Below are positions 21,027-31,065 of a DNA stretch of 64,000 nucleotides, one piece after another (the stretch's first letter is position 1; the number at the start of each line of letters is the position of its first letter). The translations under genes were made by a program, and so were the position numbers. Source of the DNA: Saccharina japonica (taxonomy: Eukaryota; Sar; Phaeophyceae; Laminariales; Laminariaceae); assembly GCA_008828725.1 (NCBI GenBank), contig MEHQ01002348.1:28043-92042 (forward strand), given 5' to 3'. Below the pieces are notes generated by a model that was given only the letters and a program-made list of their open reading frames with translations, was not told where the DNA came from and searched no databases.

Positions 21027-21175
21027 ACTGTACGCATAGGTTTCCTTGGTTTCCGTGGTCTTCTGCTTTTGGGAGTTTTATGAGTGATCAACGCTGAAGA
21101 TCATGCTGCACATTGTCGGATGGCAAAGATGATAATAATAGTGCCCTGTACATTGTCGGAAGGCAAATAATATAA
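21027..21175 (+). mobile_element. LINE-B 3' UTR and tail
   Basis: Directly follows the LINE-B stop codon: CGCATAGGTTTCCTTGGTTT, CCGTGGTCTTCTGCTTTTGG, GAGTGATCAACGCTGAAG, CATGCTGCACATTGTCGG, ATGGCAAAGATGATAATAAT. The (AAT)n end is the tail type of this family; a partial second tail follows at 21141. Confidence 0.7.
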
Positions 21176-21199
21176 CAAATATGATTGTGTAGTAGTATG

Positions 21200-21600
21200 G
21201 GCTTGGAAGGCCGCGGTAATTACCTCAGGGCCCAAAATGGACCGAAAACAGGGCTGTAAAAAAAAATAGGCCTACTGTATTATATTTCAGTACAAGGTAT
21301 ACCTTTTTTGGGTAAGTTTGCATATGACCACGGGAATCGACCGCGTCAAGTGTTGGATTCGTACGGACAGATGGAGGTACTGGATAGAGAGACCGGCACG
21401 GCTTTTAATGTGAAGACAACAACACACAAACGACAACAATGTGCCGATCGAAATGTGTGTGTGTGTGTGTTTTTTCTGTGAGTGAACCCAAACGGACCAA
21501 AAAAGGGCCGAAAAAATGTAGGCCTACGATACGTATGATTTGCTGATCGAAATGTGTTGTGTGTGTTTGTGTGTGTGTGTGTTTTTTTTCTGTGGGCCAC
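21200..21600 (+). repeat. Dispersed repeat plus TG-rich duplicated segment
   Basis: 21296-21420 matches 11006-11126 in reverse. 21430-21600 contains two copies of GATCGAAATGTGTTG/TGTG, a (GT)n run and TTTTTTCTGTG, separated by AAAATGTAGGCCTACGATAC; a related GGCCTACTGTATTATA lies at 21272. Confidence 0.5.
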
Positions 21601-21879
21601 ATCGAATGTCAGTCAACTAACCAAAACCATCATGTAAGCATGTTGGTGCCGTACTACCATGAGCCAAGCAAGAAAAAAACGTCGATCGTATAAAACGGTC
21701 ACCAAAAAGGCAACAAGGCAAGAACAAAAAAAAAAAAAAACGGTTGATGAGGGGGGCACGACGACTTCTGGACGAATTGACGAAATTCGATTTTTGTTTT
21801 CATTTTTTGTTTACTTGGTTTTCGTATACCCCCCTGTTTGGGTCTCGAAAATGGGTATTACGGGCGACCATCGTAAATA

Positions 21880-21995
21880 TTACGGAGGACCATAGTAAAT
21901 AGGACCTATGGTAAAGACAAAAACCTATATATTTCCCCATTATTACTAACAAAATTTGGTCCTATTTACTAGTGTTTACTATGGTCCTCCGTAAT
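21880..21995. mobile_element. MITE-A copy
   Basis: Complete palindrome from TACGGAGGACCATAGTAAAT to TTTACTATGGTCCTCCGTA. Confidence 0.85.
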
Positions 21996-22320
21996 AGTAA
22001 ATAGGACCTACGGTGCACACAGAAACCTATATATATATATATATATACCAGATATATATATTTAACTATTTTTACTTGTAGGAAGTAACAATATTTGGTC
22101 CTATTTAGAGGGGTGGACAAAGGGTGATAGTGGATCTTTAAAATGGGGGTTTTGTCTTAGTAGTAGTGTGACCCTCAGATCGAACCCTAACCCTAACCCG
22201 AACCCTATGCCAGTGGTCAGTGCTTGCTTGGCCAATCAGAGTGCATAATTAGCTACCTTAGGAAGATCCACTAACAGTGTTTGTCCTCTACTGCCTATTT
22301 ACCACGGTCCCCCGTAATAG
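21996..22320. mobile_element. MITE-A copy interrupted by a hAT-like element
   Basis: The left part is 21996-22107 (AGTAAATAGGACCTACGG ... TTTGGTCCTATTTA) and the right end 22294-22320 (CCTATTTACCACGGTCCCCC). CCTATTTA is duplicated on both sides of the insertion. An AT microsatellite has expanded in the centre. Confidence 0.8.
22108..22293. mobile_element. hAT-like miniature element with 8-bp TSD CCTATTTA
   Basis: 186 bp; the left end GAGGGGTGGACAAAGGGTG and the complement of the right end, CAGTAGAGGACAAACACTG, are imperfect inverted repeats extending to TAGTGGATC. TSD CCTATTTA at 22100-22107 and 22294-22301. It contains CCCTAACCCTAACCCGAACC (22185-22204), a telomere-like run. Confidence 0.75.
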
Positions 22321-22453
22321 TGGGGTGTTGGGGTTTTTATACGTTGCACCCCTGGGGTGCCTGGGGAAGATGATCGTTGTCACTGGAGACTGAAACAACA
22401 TTATAATGTCTTGCTGAAGTAAATGGTCATCCATAGGTGTTTATATTGATCCA

Positions 22454-22462
22454 CTACAACTA

Positions 22463-22514
<52 letters not shown>

Positions 22515-22658
22515 GCTGCTACTGCTACTACTACTACTACTACTACTGCTACTACTACTACTACTGCTGCTACTACTGCTACTACTACTGCTACTGCTAC
22601 TAATATTACACACTACTACACTACTACTACTACACTACTACTACTACTACTGCTACTG

Positions 22659-22720
<62 letters not shown>

Positions 22721-22890
22721 GCTAATACTACTACTACTGCTGCTACTACTGCTACTACTACTGCTACTGCTACTAATATTACACACTACTACACTACTAC
22801 TACTACTACACTACTACTACTACTACTACTACTGCTGCTGCTACTACTACTACTACTATTACTACATACTTCTACACTACTACTTCCACT
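22454..22890 (+). repeat. (CTA)n megasatellite-like array with internal 175-bp duplication
   Basis: ACT/CTA triplets with GCT interruptions. The block CTGCTGCTACTACTGCTACT ... GCTACTAATATTACACACTA occurs at about 22564-22625 and again at 22738-22800. Confidence 0.9.
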
Positions 22891-23136
22891 ACTACGAACA
22901 CTACGATATATACTACTAACCACTATAAATAGATGTGCTATTTGACGTTATTGCTGCTACTGCAGCTGCACTTTGTATGCGGTCGTTCGGCAGCACGCAA
23001 TTCAAGACATGTTTTGTTCCTGCACGCTCATATCATACCATGCTATCTGCATGCGCATCATGCATACTGCAGTTATATATCATGCTGTATGTGCGCATGT
23101 ATGCTGTGCATGCGCATATATATCATATATAACACC

Positions 23137-23175
23137 CATGCATGCATGCATGCATGCATGCATGCATGCATGCTT
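23137..23175 (+). repeat. (CATG)n, self-complementary microsatellite
   Basis: Nine or ten CATG units; preceded by ATGCGCATGTATGC-type half palindromes from 23040. Confidence 0.9.
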
Positions 23176-23397
23176 TCTGCGATCACCGTCACACTACCTT
23201 TAGTTGGGTTTTCCTCGCCTCCTCTCGCGGCATCTCAAAATCCTCAAACCCCTCTTCTTACTCCTGCGGCATGCCCCGCACTCAATGGATGGCGCACCTT
23301 TTCTCCTTTTTTTTTTTTTTGTTCCCATACGTGGGACGATAGATGTATAAGGTATACCTTTTTTTGGCTGAAACCCGTTCGGAATGAAGGGAGCTCC

Positions 23398-23650
23398 TTA
23401 ACCCATTCAGAACCGAAAATACTCATCCCACATTAATTCCAAGTAGTTTTCCCCCAGAAAACGGGGGACTGGTTCTTAAGGGGTTAACTCCTTCAGAACT
23501 GAACAAAAAATAGTCCCACACTAATTCCGAGTAGTTCGTCCCCAAATTCGTGAGACCAGTTCTTAACCCATTCAGAACTGACGAAACTATCCCACACTAA
23601 CTCCAAGTACTTTTCCCCCCACACAGGGGGGGACCGGTTCTTACCCCATT
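23398..23650 (+). mobile_element. Three MITE-C copies head-to-tail, in a MITE-B TTAA
   Basis: Copy 1 follows MITE-B sequence (GGGAGCTCC) at TTAA 23398-23401 and ends at TTAA 23484-23487. Copy 2 runs on to TTAA 23563-23566 and copy 3 to about 23650. Copies share CCCACACTAA and the (A/G)CCAGTTCTTA/GGTTCTTA end but differ from each other, so they are separate insertions or old duplicates. Confidence 0.75.
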
Positions 23651-23749
23651 ATGCACTGCAGCGCCTAAGTGCAGTCCACACGGTCATCATGATGAGTGCT
23701 TGTGTATGGGGGAAAACGGGGTGGCCAATCGACTACGAATACGCCTCCA

Positions 23750-23825
<76 letters not shown>

Positions 23826-23836
23826 ATAATAATAAT
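23750..23836 (+). repeat. (ATT)n followed by (AAT)n
   Basis: About 25 ATT units, then TAATAATAATAAT, giving a short hairpin end. Confidence 0.95.
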
Positions 23837-23936
23837 TACCAGGTGGGCCTCGTCGCGAGGTATCGCGAAAACGGCTCAAATTTACGCCTAACACATGCTG
23901 AGAAGCGTTCACAAAGCAGCACGTGCAATTTTATGC

Positions 23937-24170
23937 ATTCCTTTATTACTATTATCATATTTGCCATCCGACAATGTGCAGCATGATGAGCTTCACCGCT
24001 GATCACTCACAGTAACATTCCCGAAAGCAGAAGAACCACGGAAACAAAAGAAACCTATCTATGCGCAAAGTCTAACTTCCTTCTATGTCTACTTCCCGCC
24101 AAGATTTATCTACCATACTCCATTTATTTGTTGTCCTTGCTCCCTCCTCCTTCCTAATGTACGCCTCCAT
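23937..24170 (-). mobile_element. LINE-B 3' end, antisense
   Basis: Begins with ATTACTATTATCATATTTGC (tail), then CCATCCGACAATGTGCAGC, AAACCTATCTATGCGCAAAG and, at 24095-24118, the complement of the VDKSWREVD codons. Confidence 0.7.
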
Positions 24171-24535
24171 ATCAATCGGTCAACAAAAACATGTTGTATG
24201 AATCCCTGCCGACCCATTAACGGTTGGATTTTTTTTCGTTTTCTTCTTCCGCCAAATATTTATTTATTTTTTTCTTTAGGAGATTTGGGTCGAAAAAAGG
24301 GAGATCCCGAACTTTCGGCGACGGAAAATAAAAAAAATAAAACCATTAATTCGTCAATCAATAATGGCGACGGGAAATAAATAAATAAAACCAAGAATTC
24401 GTCAATCAATAATGGTTCGGCAGGAGCATATAGAATATTTTAACCTCTCCCCTGATCCCATCCGGGTAAAATCCCACTTGGCGCCCTGCTCCCACTTTGT
24501 GTGCTGGTTCAGAAATATATCCAGGGGATACAGGA

Positions 24536-24704
24536 GTACAGGACACCTAATAAGAAACAGGAAGTCTGGTCCAGGCTGGATTTATTATTTGAGAGAGGGT
24601 GCTTTCTACACTAATTTCAAGATAACGCCTCCCGAATTTATTATTTTCCTCTAAATATTAGCCTGGCTTTCTTATTAACCTGTTTCTCATCAGGTGTCCT
24701 GTAC
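24536..24704. mobile_element. MITE-K copy
   Basis: 169 bp; ends GTACAGGACACCTAATAAG AAACAGG and CCTGTTTCTCATCAGGTGTC CTGTAC are inverted repeats. The internal GTCCAGGCTGGATTTATTAT is shared by the three copies. Confidence 0.75.
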
Positions 24705-25317
24705 TGTAGGGTTAGTAGGGATAGGGCTAGTGTAATAGTGTGTGGACTGCACTTAAACTTACCTCAAGTGCTGCAGTCCATATATATGGATCTATGGGCT
24801 ATTTTGACATTTGTTCGGAGGATCATAGCCCATAGATATGGCTGTGAACAGTCGCCCCCCCGGACGATGGTCTCTTTCCACTGCTGTTGTGGTTGTTGTT
24901 GAATCTTCTGCCACACAACGCACCTGCCGCCGCTGCTGCTGGGATATAGTAACTTCGTTGTTGTTGCGTTGTGAACCAACAAAGACGTGATAATATTTAC
25001 ATCATTTGTTCCCTTCTCCTTGGCTGTGCTGTGCGACAATGAAGTAGTATATATATATGAACCTTCCTCTCTAAATTCAATCGTGGAAAAAATGTTGTTG
25101 CTATTTTTTACTTTCTTTCAGCGGTCCCCCCCCAAAAAAGTCGTCTCGTCGTGTTTTTTCTTACGCTGCTTGGAAATATTCGAAAACTCGAAAACTCCAT
25201 CGACACAAAGCGCCCCCCCCGACCTCCTGTACCATCCATCATCCATGGCAGTGGTGCCATTTTTAATCGATCTCGTCATAACCATAATAAATAAAACTAA
25301 CGGTATGACGACTATTC

Positions 25318-25415
25318 ATGGGGGCCATAGTAAACACTAGTAAATAGGACAAATAAATGGTAGTAAAAATTTGGAAATATATAGTTGTTTGTGTGTACCG
25401 CAGGACCCCCCCCCC
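25318..25415. mobile_element. MITE-A copy, right end replaced by poly(C)
   Basis: GGGGGCCATAGTAAACACTA to GTGTGTACCGCAGGACCCC; the terminal TATTTACTATGG is missing. Confidence 0.65.
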
Positions 25416-25619
25416 TTGATGTCACAGCGCAGACGTAGGGGAAGGAAAGCACGTCGGGATGTTGTTGCCTTTTGTTGTTGTTGTGAGGAACACAGGAGAT
25501 ATCTCGAGATCGAGTAGGAGGTCATTTGGTGCCGGCACGGCAGCTATTACACCCTCACGGTCATCGGCGCGCCCGTAATATTAAGACACCAACTGCTGCT
25601 GTACCAGGTAGTTATTTAT

Positions 25620-25790
25620 TCGTCCGAGGTGTTATTCATATTATCATCTTTGCCATCCGACAATGTGCAGCATGAGCTTCAACGTTGATCACTCATAACA
25701 TTCCCGAAAGCAGAAAACCACGGAAACAAAGGAAACCTATGCGCAAAGTCCGACATCCTTCTACGTCTACTTCCCTACCAGTAGAAGACG
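25620..25790 (-). mobile_element. LINE-B 3' end, antisense
   Basis: TTATCATCTTTGCCATCCG, ATGAGCTTCAACGTTGATCA, AACCACGGAAACAAAGGAAA, TATGCGCAAAGTCCGAC. Confidence 0.7.
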
Positions 25791-25974
25791 GGGCAATGAA
25801 GGCATCAACGAAACGTTGTGTGTGTTCTTCGCATTAAACCGCGTTTTCCATATACCCGTCGACATCCACTTAGCACACACCCAGTGTCCGTGCCGATTCT
25901 TCCTCCTAGAAAGGTACCAGTTCTGTGGCCACAAGATTACGACACAGAGATAGTACCGGTAGGCAAGTACGACT

Positions 25975-26205
25975 AATAATATTATTAATATGATGTTTGC
26001 CATCCTTAACAATGTGTGTGTAGCATGAGCTTCAACGTTGATCACCCATAACATTCCCGAAAGCAGAAAACCACGGAAACCAAGGAAACCTATCTATGCG
26101 CAAAGTCTATCTTCCTTCCATGTCTACTTCCCGCCAAGATGTATCCACAATACTCCATTTGTTGTCCTTGCTCCCTCCTTCTTCCCAATATGCACTCTTT
26201 ACGTT
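25975..26205 (-). mobile_element. LINE-B 3' end, antisense, extending into the ORF end
   Basis: TTATTAATATGATGTTTGCC, GAGCTTCAACGTTGATCACC, GCGCAAAGTCTATCTTCC and CTTCCCGCCAAGATGTATCC (complement of the conserved C-terminal codons). Confidence 0.7.
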
Positions 26206-26489
26206 CTGATATTAAGTCCTAGGTCGCATCCAAGCTCCATCCCCACACCATCGGTGTGGGTCTTGTTACTAGTAGATCAACTTGGCGAGTGCAGAGCGAA
26301 ACATGGCATCTCGTGGTACGTAACATGATTCACAGTGAATTAATGCATGCGCTCATCACGGAGGTCGGAGGTATTTTATCGTTCAAATTCATAAGTATCA
26401 CACAGTATACAGTACATACATACCGGTCGGGTGGATGTTTTATAAATACGTGTAATACGAGTGTACGCGCGGATCTGAATCCCAGATAC

Positions 26490-27019
26490 CCCACGCCCCC
26501 CCCCCCTATATTGGAGGGGAGAAACCGGACCGTTGTGATCCCAGAAAACAATAAGTCAAGTTTTTTTTTTAATTACCCCCCCCCCCCACCAGTGCTCCGT
26601 CTCGAAAGGGATGCGGGGTCCATGGTCAAATGACTAAGGCAAGCAACAAATGAGTACGCCCCCCCCCCCCCCCCCCCTAAATGGGAGGGAATAACCCGGC
26701 CCTTTTTGACCCCAAAAAACAAAAAGCCAATTTTTTTTTTTAATTCCCCCCCCCCCCCACCAGTGCTCCGTCTCGAAAGGGATGCGGGGTCCATGGTCAA
26801 ATGACTAAGGCAAGCAACAAATGAGTACGCCCCCCCCCCCCCCCCCCCTAAATGGGAGGGAATAACCCGGCCCTTTTTGACCCCAAAAAACAAAAAGCCA
26901 ATTTTTTTTTTTAATTCCCCCCCCCCCCCACCAGTGCTCCGTCTCGAAAGGGATGCGGGGTCCATGGTCAAATGACTAAGGCAAGCAACAAATGAGTACG
27001 CCCCCCCCCCCCCCCCCCA
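26490..27019 (+). repeat. Tandem array of three poly(C)-bearing LINE-A tail modules (about 180 bp each)
   Basis: Each module carries GTGCTCCGTCTCGAAAGGG, ATGCGGGGTCCATGGTCAAA, the ACAAATGAGTACG end, 14-19 C, then a unique spacer (AATGGGAGGGAATAACCCGG ... CAAAAAGCCAA), T11 and C12. Modules at about 26588-26759 and 26760-26939 are almost identical even in the spacer; the first spacer (26507-26575) is diverged. This is a tandem amplification after insertion, not independent retroposition. Confidence 0.8.
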
Positions 27020-27355
27020 CCAGCGAAAACAAAATAGGGGGGGTCTCTAAAACCAAGTTAAAAAAGGGAACAAAAAACGGAAAAAAAATGGTTTTCGCTC
27101 ATTTCGTCCTGTGATCACAGCGATCCGTTTTGTTTTTCATTCTGACCTTCCTACGTGTGTGGTGTCGTTTTCTCTCTTTTTTTTACGCCCCTGTGTAATA
27201 TCATATTTTATACCTGACACGTATTTACTAATAGTATAGCTATATTATTTTCCCTCATTCGCTAAGTTAATTATTAGTACCCCCCAATACCACAAACGAC
27301 CTACCTAAAACATGTTATTGTATTGTATTGTTTTACAAATATCAAGGCAGATAAA
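27020..27355. other. No gene seen
   Basis: AT-rich, TTTTTTTT tracts and TTGTATTGTATTG; no repeat family recognised apart from flanks. Confidence 0.4.
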
Positions 27356-27357
27356 TC

Positions 27358-27566
27358 TGTCCCGACATTGTATGCACAATTCGATGCGAGTCGACGAGGG
27401 AAGGAAAGGCTGAAGTCTTCTCGCGATAAAAATGCAAGGCAAGAACCGTAGTGGGGGAGGAGGGAGAGGAGCCTACTTTGTGACCCCGGATCTGAGTTAC
27501 GACTAGGGAGGAGAGAGAAAGGAAGGGCGAAGATAATGAATGGGATGGACAAAAAAAAAAAAAAAA
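27358..27566 (+). mobile_element. SINE-T, 5'-truncated, with A-tail
   Basis: Starts inside the body (GACGAGGGAAGGAAAGGC), continues through TTTGTGACCCCGGATCTGAG, and ends GAATGGGATGGAC followed by 16 A at 27551-27566. The head with boxes A and B is absent. The long pure A-tail suggests a fairly recent insertion. Confidence 0.8.
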
Positions 27567-27867
27567 TGTATGGTGTATATTTATTAACAGATAGATGTTC
27601 AGCATGCAGCGCCCGTCAGTACTAGCCAGTCATTACTCGTGCGTCCATACAACTCTGTCCCTTAATGAACGAAACGTGTGTCAATATTAAGACATTAAAT
27701 TACACCTAAACAGCCCATTACATTTCGAAAGAGACAGAGTGATATCATACTCACTCGTAGATAGATACAGTAGCAGATGTGATACACAGATAGATGTGAT
27801 ACATAGATACCATAGTGAGTAGACGAGCGAAGACAGATGAAAACCGTAACACTGCGAGTAAACCCAA

Positions 27868-27969
27868 TAACGTGCTCCGTCCCGGTAATGTAGGGATGCG
27901 AGGGTCTATAGCCATACGACTACGGCCGTACACGGCATGAGTACACCCCCTCCCCCCCCCCCCCTCCCC
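27868..27969 (+). mobile_element. SINE-C 3' end
   Basis: CGTGCTCCGTCCCGGTAATG, GGGATGCGAGGGTCTATAGC, CGTACACGGCATGAGTACAC and an interrupted C/T-C run. Confidence 0.75.
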
Positions 27970-28165
27970 CGGTTCGGGGCGACTTTTCGAGCTCGATATA
28001 TCTCCACACAGCAAAAATAATGTCAGCGCCAAAAAGGGTATTCGTAGCGTTGGACAGATAATCTCTCTTGAACCGAGGCCTGCCCGAAGACGTGCCGTTT
28101 GGTAATGGCACCTTAATTGTTACGGAGTTATGATATCGAGCTTGAAAAGTCGGTCCGCGGAGGCT

Positions 28166-28240
28166 GGGGGGGGGGGCGTACTCATTTTTTGCTTGCTTAG
28201 TCATTTTGAACCATTGACACGCATCCCTTTCGTGACGGGG
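28166..28240 (-). mobile_element. LINE-A tail, antisense
   Basis: GGGGGGGGGGCGTACTCATT then CTTGCTTAGTCATTTTGAAC and GCATCCCTTTCGTGACGG, directly followed by the G-run of an antisense SINE-C. Confidence 0.75.
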
Positions 28241-28760
28241 GGGGGGGGGGGGGGGGGGGGGGGGTGTACTCATGTTGTGCACGGCCGTAGTCATATGACC
28301 ATAGACCCTGCGCATCCCTACAATGCCGGGACGGAGCGCGTTGGTTTCACAACCAGGCAGACATTGCTTGCACCAAGCGCGAAACGCCGTGAGGTATTGG
28401 CGAGTCGCATGGAGGGTGAGCTCTCTGCTAAGAAACGCCTCTGAGGCGGACTTGCATATGGACGACAGCTTCAATGAGTTAATTTAATTTCTGGTGTGGC
28501 CACTTCCGGAGACAGCAATGGTTTACTATGTAACTGCCTCGCGGACGCTTACCATATTAAAATACGTGATACGACCATTCCCTTGTGCGGAACAAAGGTT
28601 CTCCACCCCGCACAAATGATCTACTCGACCGCCAGCTTTGGTGACGCCAAAAAAATAACAAAAAAAAACGGCACCCTGTGTGTCTAGCTCACGCAGCGAG
28701 TGGCGTGTTTTTACAGCGTGTGCCAACCGACGCCAACCCAACCTATAAATATTTCATATA
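28236..28760 (-). mobile_element. SINE-C, antisense, with 5' extension (long form about 500 bp)
   Basis: Poly(G) (about 25), GTGTACTCATGTTGTGCACG, and the body to GGTGTGGCCACTTCCGGAG near 28509. The following 240 bases (containing TTGTGCGGAACAAAGGTTC and, at 28724-28750, GACGCCAACCCAACCTATA) also lie immediately 5' of the SINE-C at 36264. The family may therefore extend about 240 bases further than the usual copies. Confidence 0.65.
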
Positions 28761-28773
28761 CTTTATATGGCTG

Positions 28774-28850
28774 CGCGGGGGGGGGGGCGTACTCATTTGT
28801 TGCTTGCCTTAGTCATTTTGACCATTGACCACGCATCCCTTTCGTCACGG
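28774..28850 (-). mobile_element. LINE-A tail, antisense
   Basis: Poly(G), CGTACTCATTTGTTGCTTGC, ACCATTGACCACGCATCCC and TTTCGTCACGG: the standard antisense tail. Confidence 0.75.
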
Positions 28851-29409
28851 GGGGGGGCGGGGCGTTTACCCGCATTCATTATTACGGCGGTATACGAAGT
28901 ATATCCATATACGTACCCTGGATCCATTTTTTTTTTCTTCTTTTTTTTCGGTATTGTTTTTATTTTTTTTATCCGTCCGTCTAACAAGCTTAACACCGGG
29001 CATGCACGCATGCACGCATAAATGTGCAGCAAGAATCTACGAAGTCTAACTCTGCTCTGCTGCTTGCGGTGCACTTACTGTACTTTTTTTTTCAATTATT
29101 AATATTATGAATATCGACGTTCTACCTGATGGCGGCACTTAGCTTAATACGTGAGTAAGGTATATTACTCTCTGCTGCTGCTGCTGCTGCGGTCAAGCAT
29201 AACAATTTACTCGTTCCTTGGTGTTGATGCTACTGCGACAAAATCAATCGAACATCATGCTGTATGTATCCCAGGTGTACACTTATTATCACGCCGCCAG
29301 CTTTTCCATCCGACAAATGTGCAGCATTCACTCGAAATTCTAACCTTATTATTAACCCATTTTGGCGTCCGCGATAGCGACCATAAGACGCGCATGCTAT
29401 TACAGGGTG

Positions 29410-29519
29410 GGCTAATGTAGTAAATAGGACCCACGGTACACACAAAAACCTATATATATACCTTTTTTTACTAATAACCTAATAACAAGGTTTGGTCCTA
29501 TTTGCTATGGTCCTCCGTA
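29410..29519. mobile_element. MITE-A copy
   Basis: TGTAGTAAATAGGACCCACG to TTGGTCCTATTTGCTATGGT. Its right end is directly followed by a MITE-E copy. Confidence 0.75.
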
Positions 29520-29520
29520 A

Positions 29521-29728
29521 GGGCCCATATTAACGAGTATAAAATAAATTCAATTTGGAAAAAAAAAAAAAAAATTCGCTTGTCATTGGTCAACACACGC
29601 ACCAGCACCAAAGATTAGGATCTTGGGGTATAAATCTTGGGTGGTGGTGCGGGTTCTGACCAATGAAAAGCGGATTTGATTTTTTTTTTTCCAAATTGAT
29701 TTTTTTTCTTCTTCGTTAAAACGGGCCC
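29521..29728. mobile_element. MITE-E (Harbinger-like foldback), complete with TAA duplication
   Basis: 208 bp near-perfect palindrome with ends GGGCCCATATTAACGAG and CTTCGTTAAAACGGGCCC, centre CACCAAAGATTAGGATCTTG. TAA at 29518-29520 and 29729-29731. Three-base TWA duplications and GG-starting ends are typical of PIF/Harbinger elements. Confidence 0.75.
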
Positions 29729-29732
29729 TAAT

Positions 29733-30265
29733 ACGGTAGAGGTGCACAATCTATGTTTTTTTTCTTAAGGGGGTCACTTGAGGAGCTCTAGGGGCCCGTT
29801 TTAACGAAGAAAAAAAAATCAATTTGGAAAAAAAAAAAATCAAATCCGCTTTTCATTGGTCAGAACCCGCACCACCACCCAAGATTATACCCCAAGATCC
29901 TAATCTTTGATACTGGTGCGTGTGTTGACCAATGAAGATCCTAATCTTTGATACTGGTGCGTGTGTTGACCAATGAAAAGCGAATTTGAATTTTATTTTT
30001 TCCAAATTGAATTTATTTTATATTATTATTATTATTATTATCTTTGCCATCCGACAATGTGCAGCATGATCTTCAGCGTTGATCACTCATAAAACTCCCA
30101 AAAGCAGAAGACCACGGAAACCAAGGAAACCTATGCGTACAGTCTAACACCCTTCTATGTCTGCTTCCCGCCAAGATTTATCCACAATACTCCATTTGTT
30201 GTCCTTGCTCCCTCCTTCTTCCCAATATGCCCGTTAATATGGGCCCTAAATGCCTCACCAAAAAG
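29733..30265 (+). mobile_element. MITE-B fragment split by MITE-E, which is itself split by LINE-B
   Basis: The MITE-B left part is 29733-29791 (GGTAGAGGTGCACAATCTAT ... CACTTGAGGAGCTCTA) and its continuation 30247-30265 (ATGCCTCACCAAAAAG). Between them lie a MITE-E (29792-30246) and, inside that, a LINE-B end (30015-30231). Confidence 0.7.
30015..30231 (-). mobile_element. LINE-B 3' end, antisense, nested in MITE-E
   Basis: The (ATT)n tail at 30017-30042 abuts the MITE-E arm, then CTTTGCCATCCGACAATGTG to TGCTCCCTCCTTCTTCCC. The last 16 bases of the MITE-E follow at 30231, so the LINE inserted into the MITE. Confidence 0.75.
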
Positions 30266-30660
30266 AAAACCTATTGGACTACTATAGACTAAAGTAGCCT
30301 ATTAGACTACTGTAGACTGCAGTAGCCTATTGGACCACAGTAGCTTATTGAACTACAGCAGCTTCGACATTGATCACTCGTAAACATCCACCGACATAAC
30401 AAAAACCAAGGGAAATCAAAACAAGGAAACCTATTGGAGTACAGTAGACTATTGGAATACAGCAGCCTATTGAACTACAGTAGCCTATTGGACTACTTGT
30501 AGTAGCTTCAGCATTGGAATCGCTGATAAACATCCCCCCATGAAAACAAAAACCAAGGGAAACCAAGCGGAAACGAGAAAACCTGTGCATGAAGCCCAGC
30601 TCCTTTCTGTGCTACTCCTCCCTGCTCAATATCAGTACCATTATTATTGCATTTTCCATC
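30250..30660. repeat. TAGCCTATTGGACTACAG tandem repeat interleaved with LINE-B 3' fragments
   Basis: About ten degenerate copies of CCTATTGGACTACAGTAG lie at 30262-30370 and 30430-30510. Each block is followed by a LINE-B antisense fragment (CTTCGACATTGATCACTCG at 30362; CTTCAGCATTGGAATCGCTG at 30508). The alternation suggests tandem duplication of a LINE-B plus microsatellite unit. Confidence 0.6.
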
Positions 30661-30904
30661 TGACCATGTGCAGATCTTATTCCAAGCACTCCATCCACAT
30701 ATTCCTATCGACCATACGTGCACATTTGGTAGCCCCCCTTTCGAATGCCTTCAGAGACTCCTCTAACTCCTAACCGATTTTTCACCGATCAAACCTGAAA
30801 CGGTGTCGTGTTAAAAAGAGCCCCGCCGGTCAGAAATGTTTTTTCTGGGCGAAAAAGTTCGACGCGTGTATTTCGACAGGGGCAGCAGAGCGCTTTTCTG
30901 ATTT

Positions 30905-31065
30905 TTTTTTTTTTTTTTCTGAATGTGACGGGCGGCTTCTTAACCCATTCAGAACTGAAAAAAATGTATCACACTAATTTCAAGTAGTTTGCAACCAAAT
31001 TCGTGGGACCAGTTCTTAAGGGGTTAGCCCCAGATCGTCGTAAATATTTCGTATTCTTGTTTTGC
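30905..31065 (-). mobile_element. MITE-B fragment with MITE-C at TTAA
   Basis: TTTTCTGAATGTGACGGGCG GCTTC, TTAA (30941-30944), MITE-C to about 31022, then GCCCCAGATCGTCGTAAATA. The right TTAA has decayed to TTAG. Confidence 0.65.

Noticed and set aside
26573..26971. 132-codon Gly-rich minus frame
   Set aside because: Three tandem LINE-A tail modules read in antisense; the protein repeats because the DNA does.
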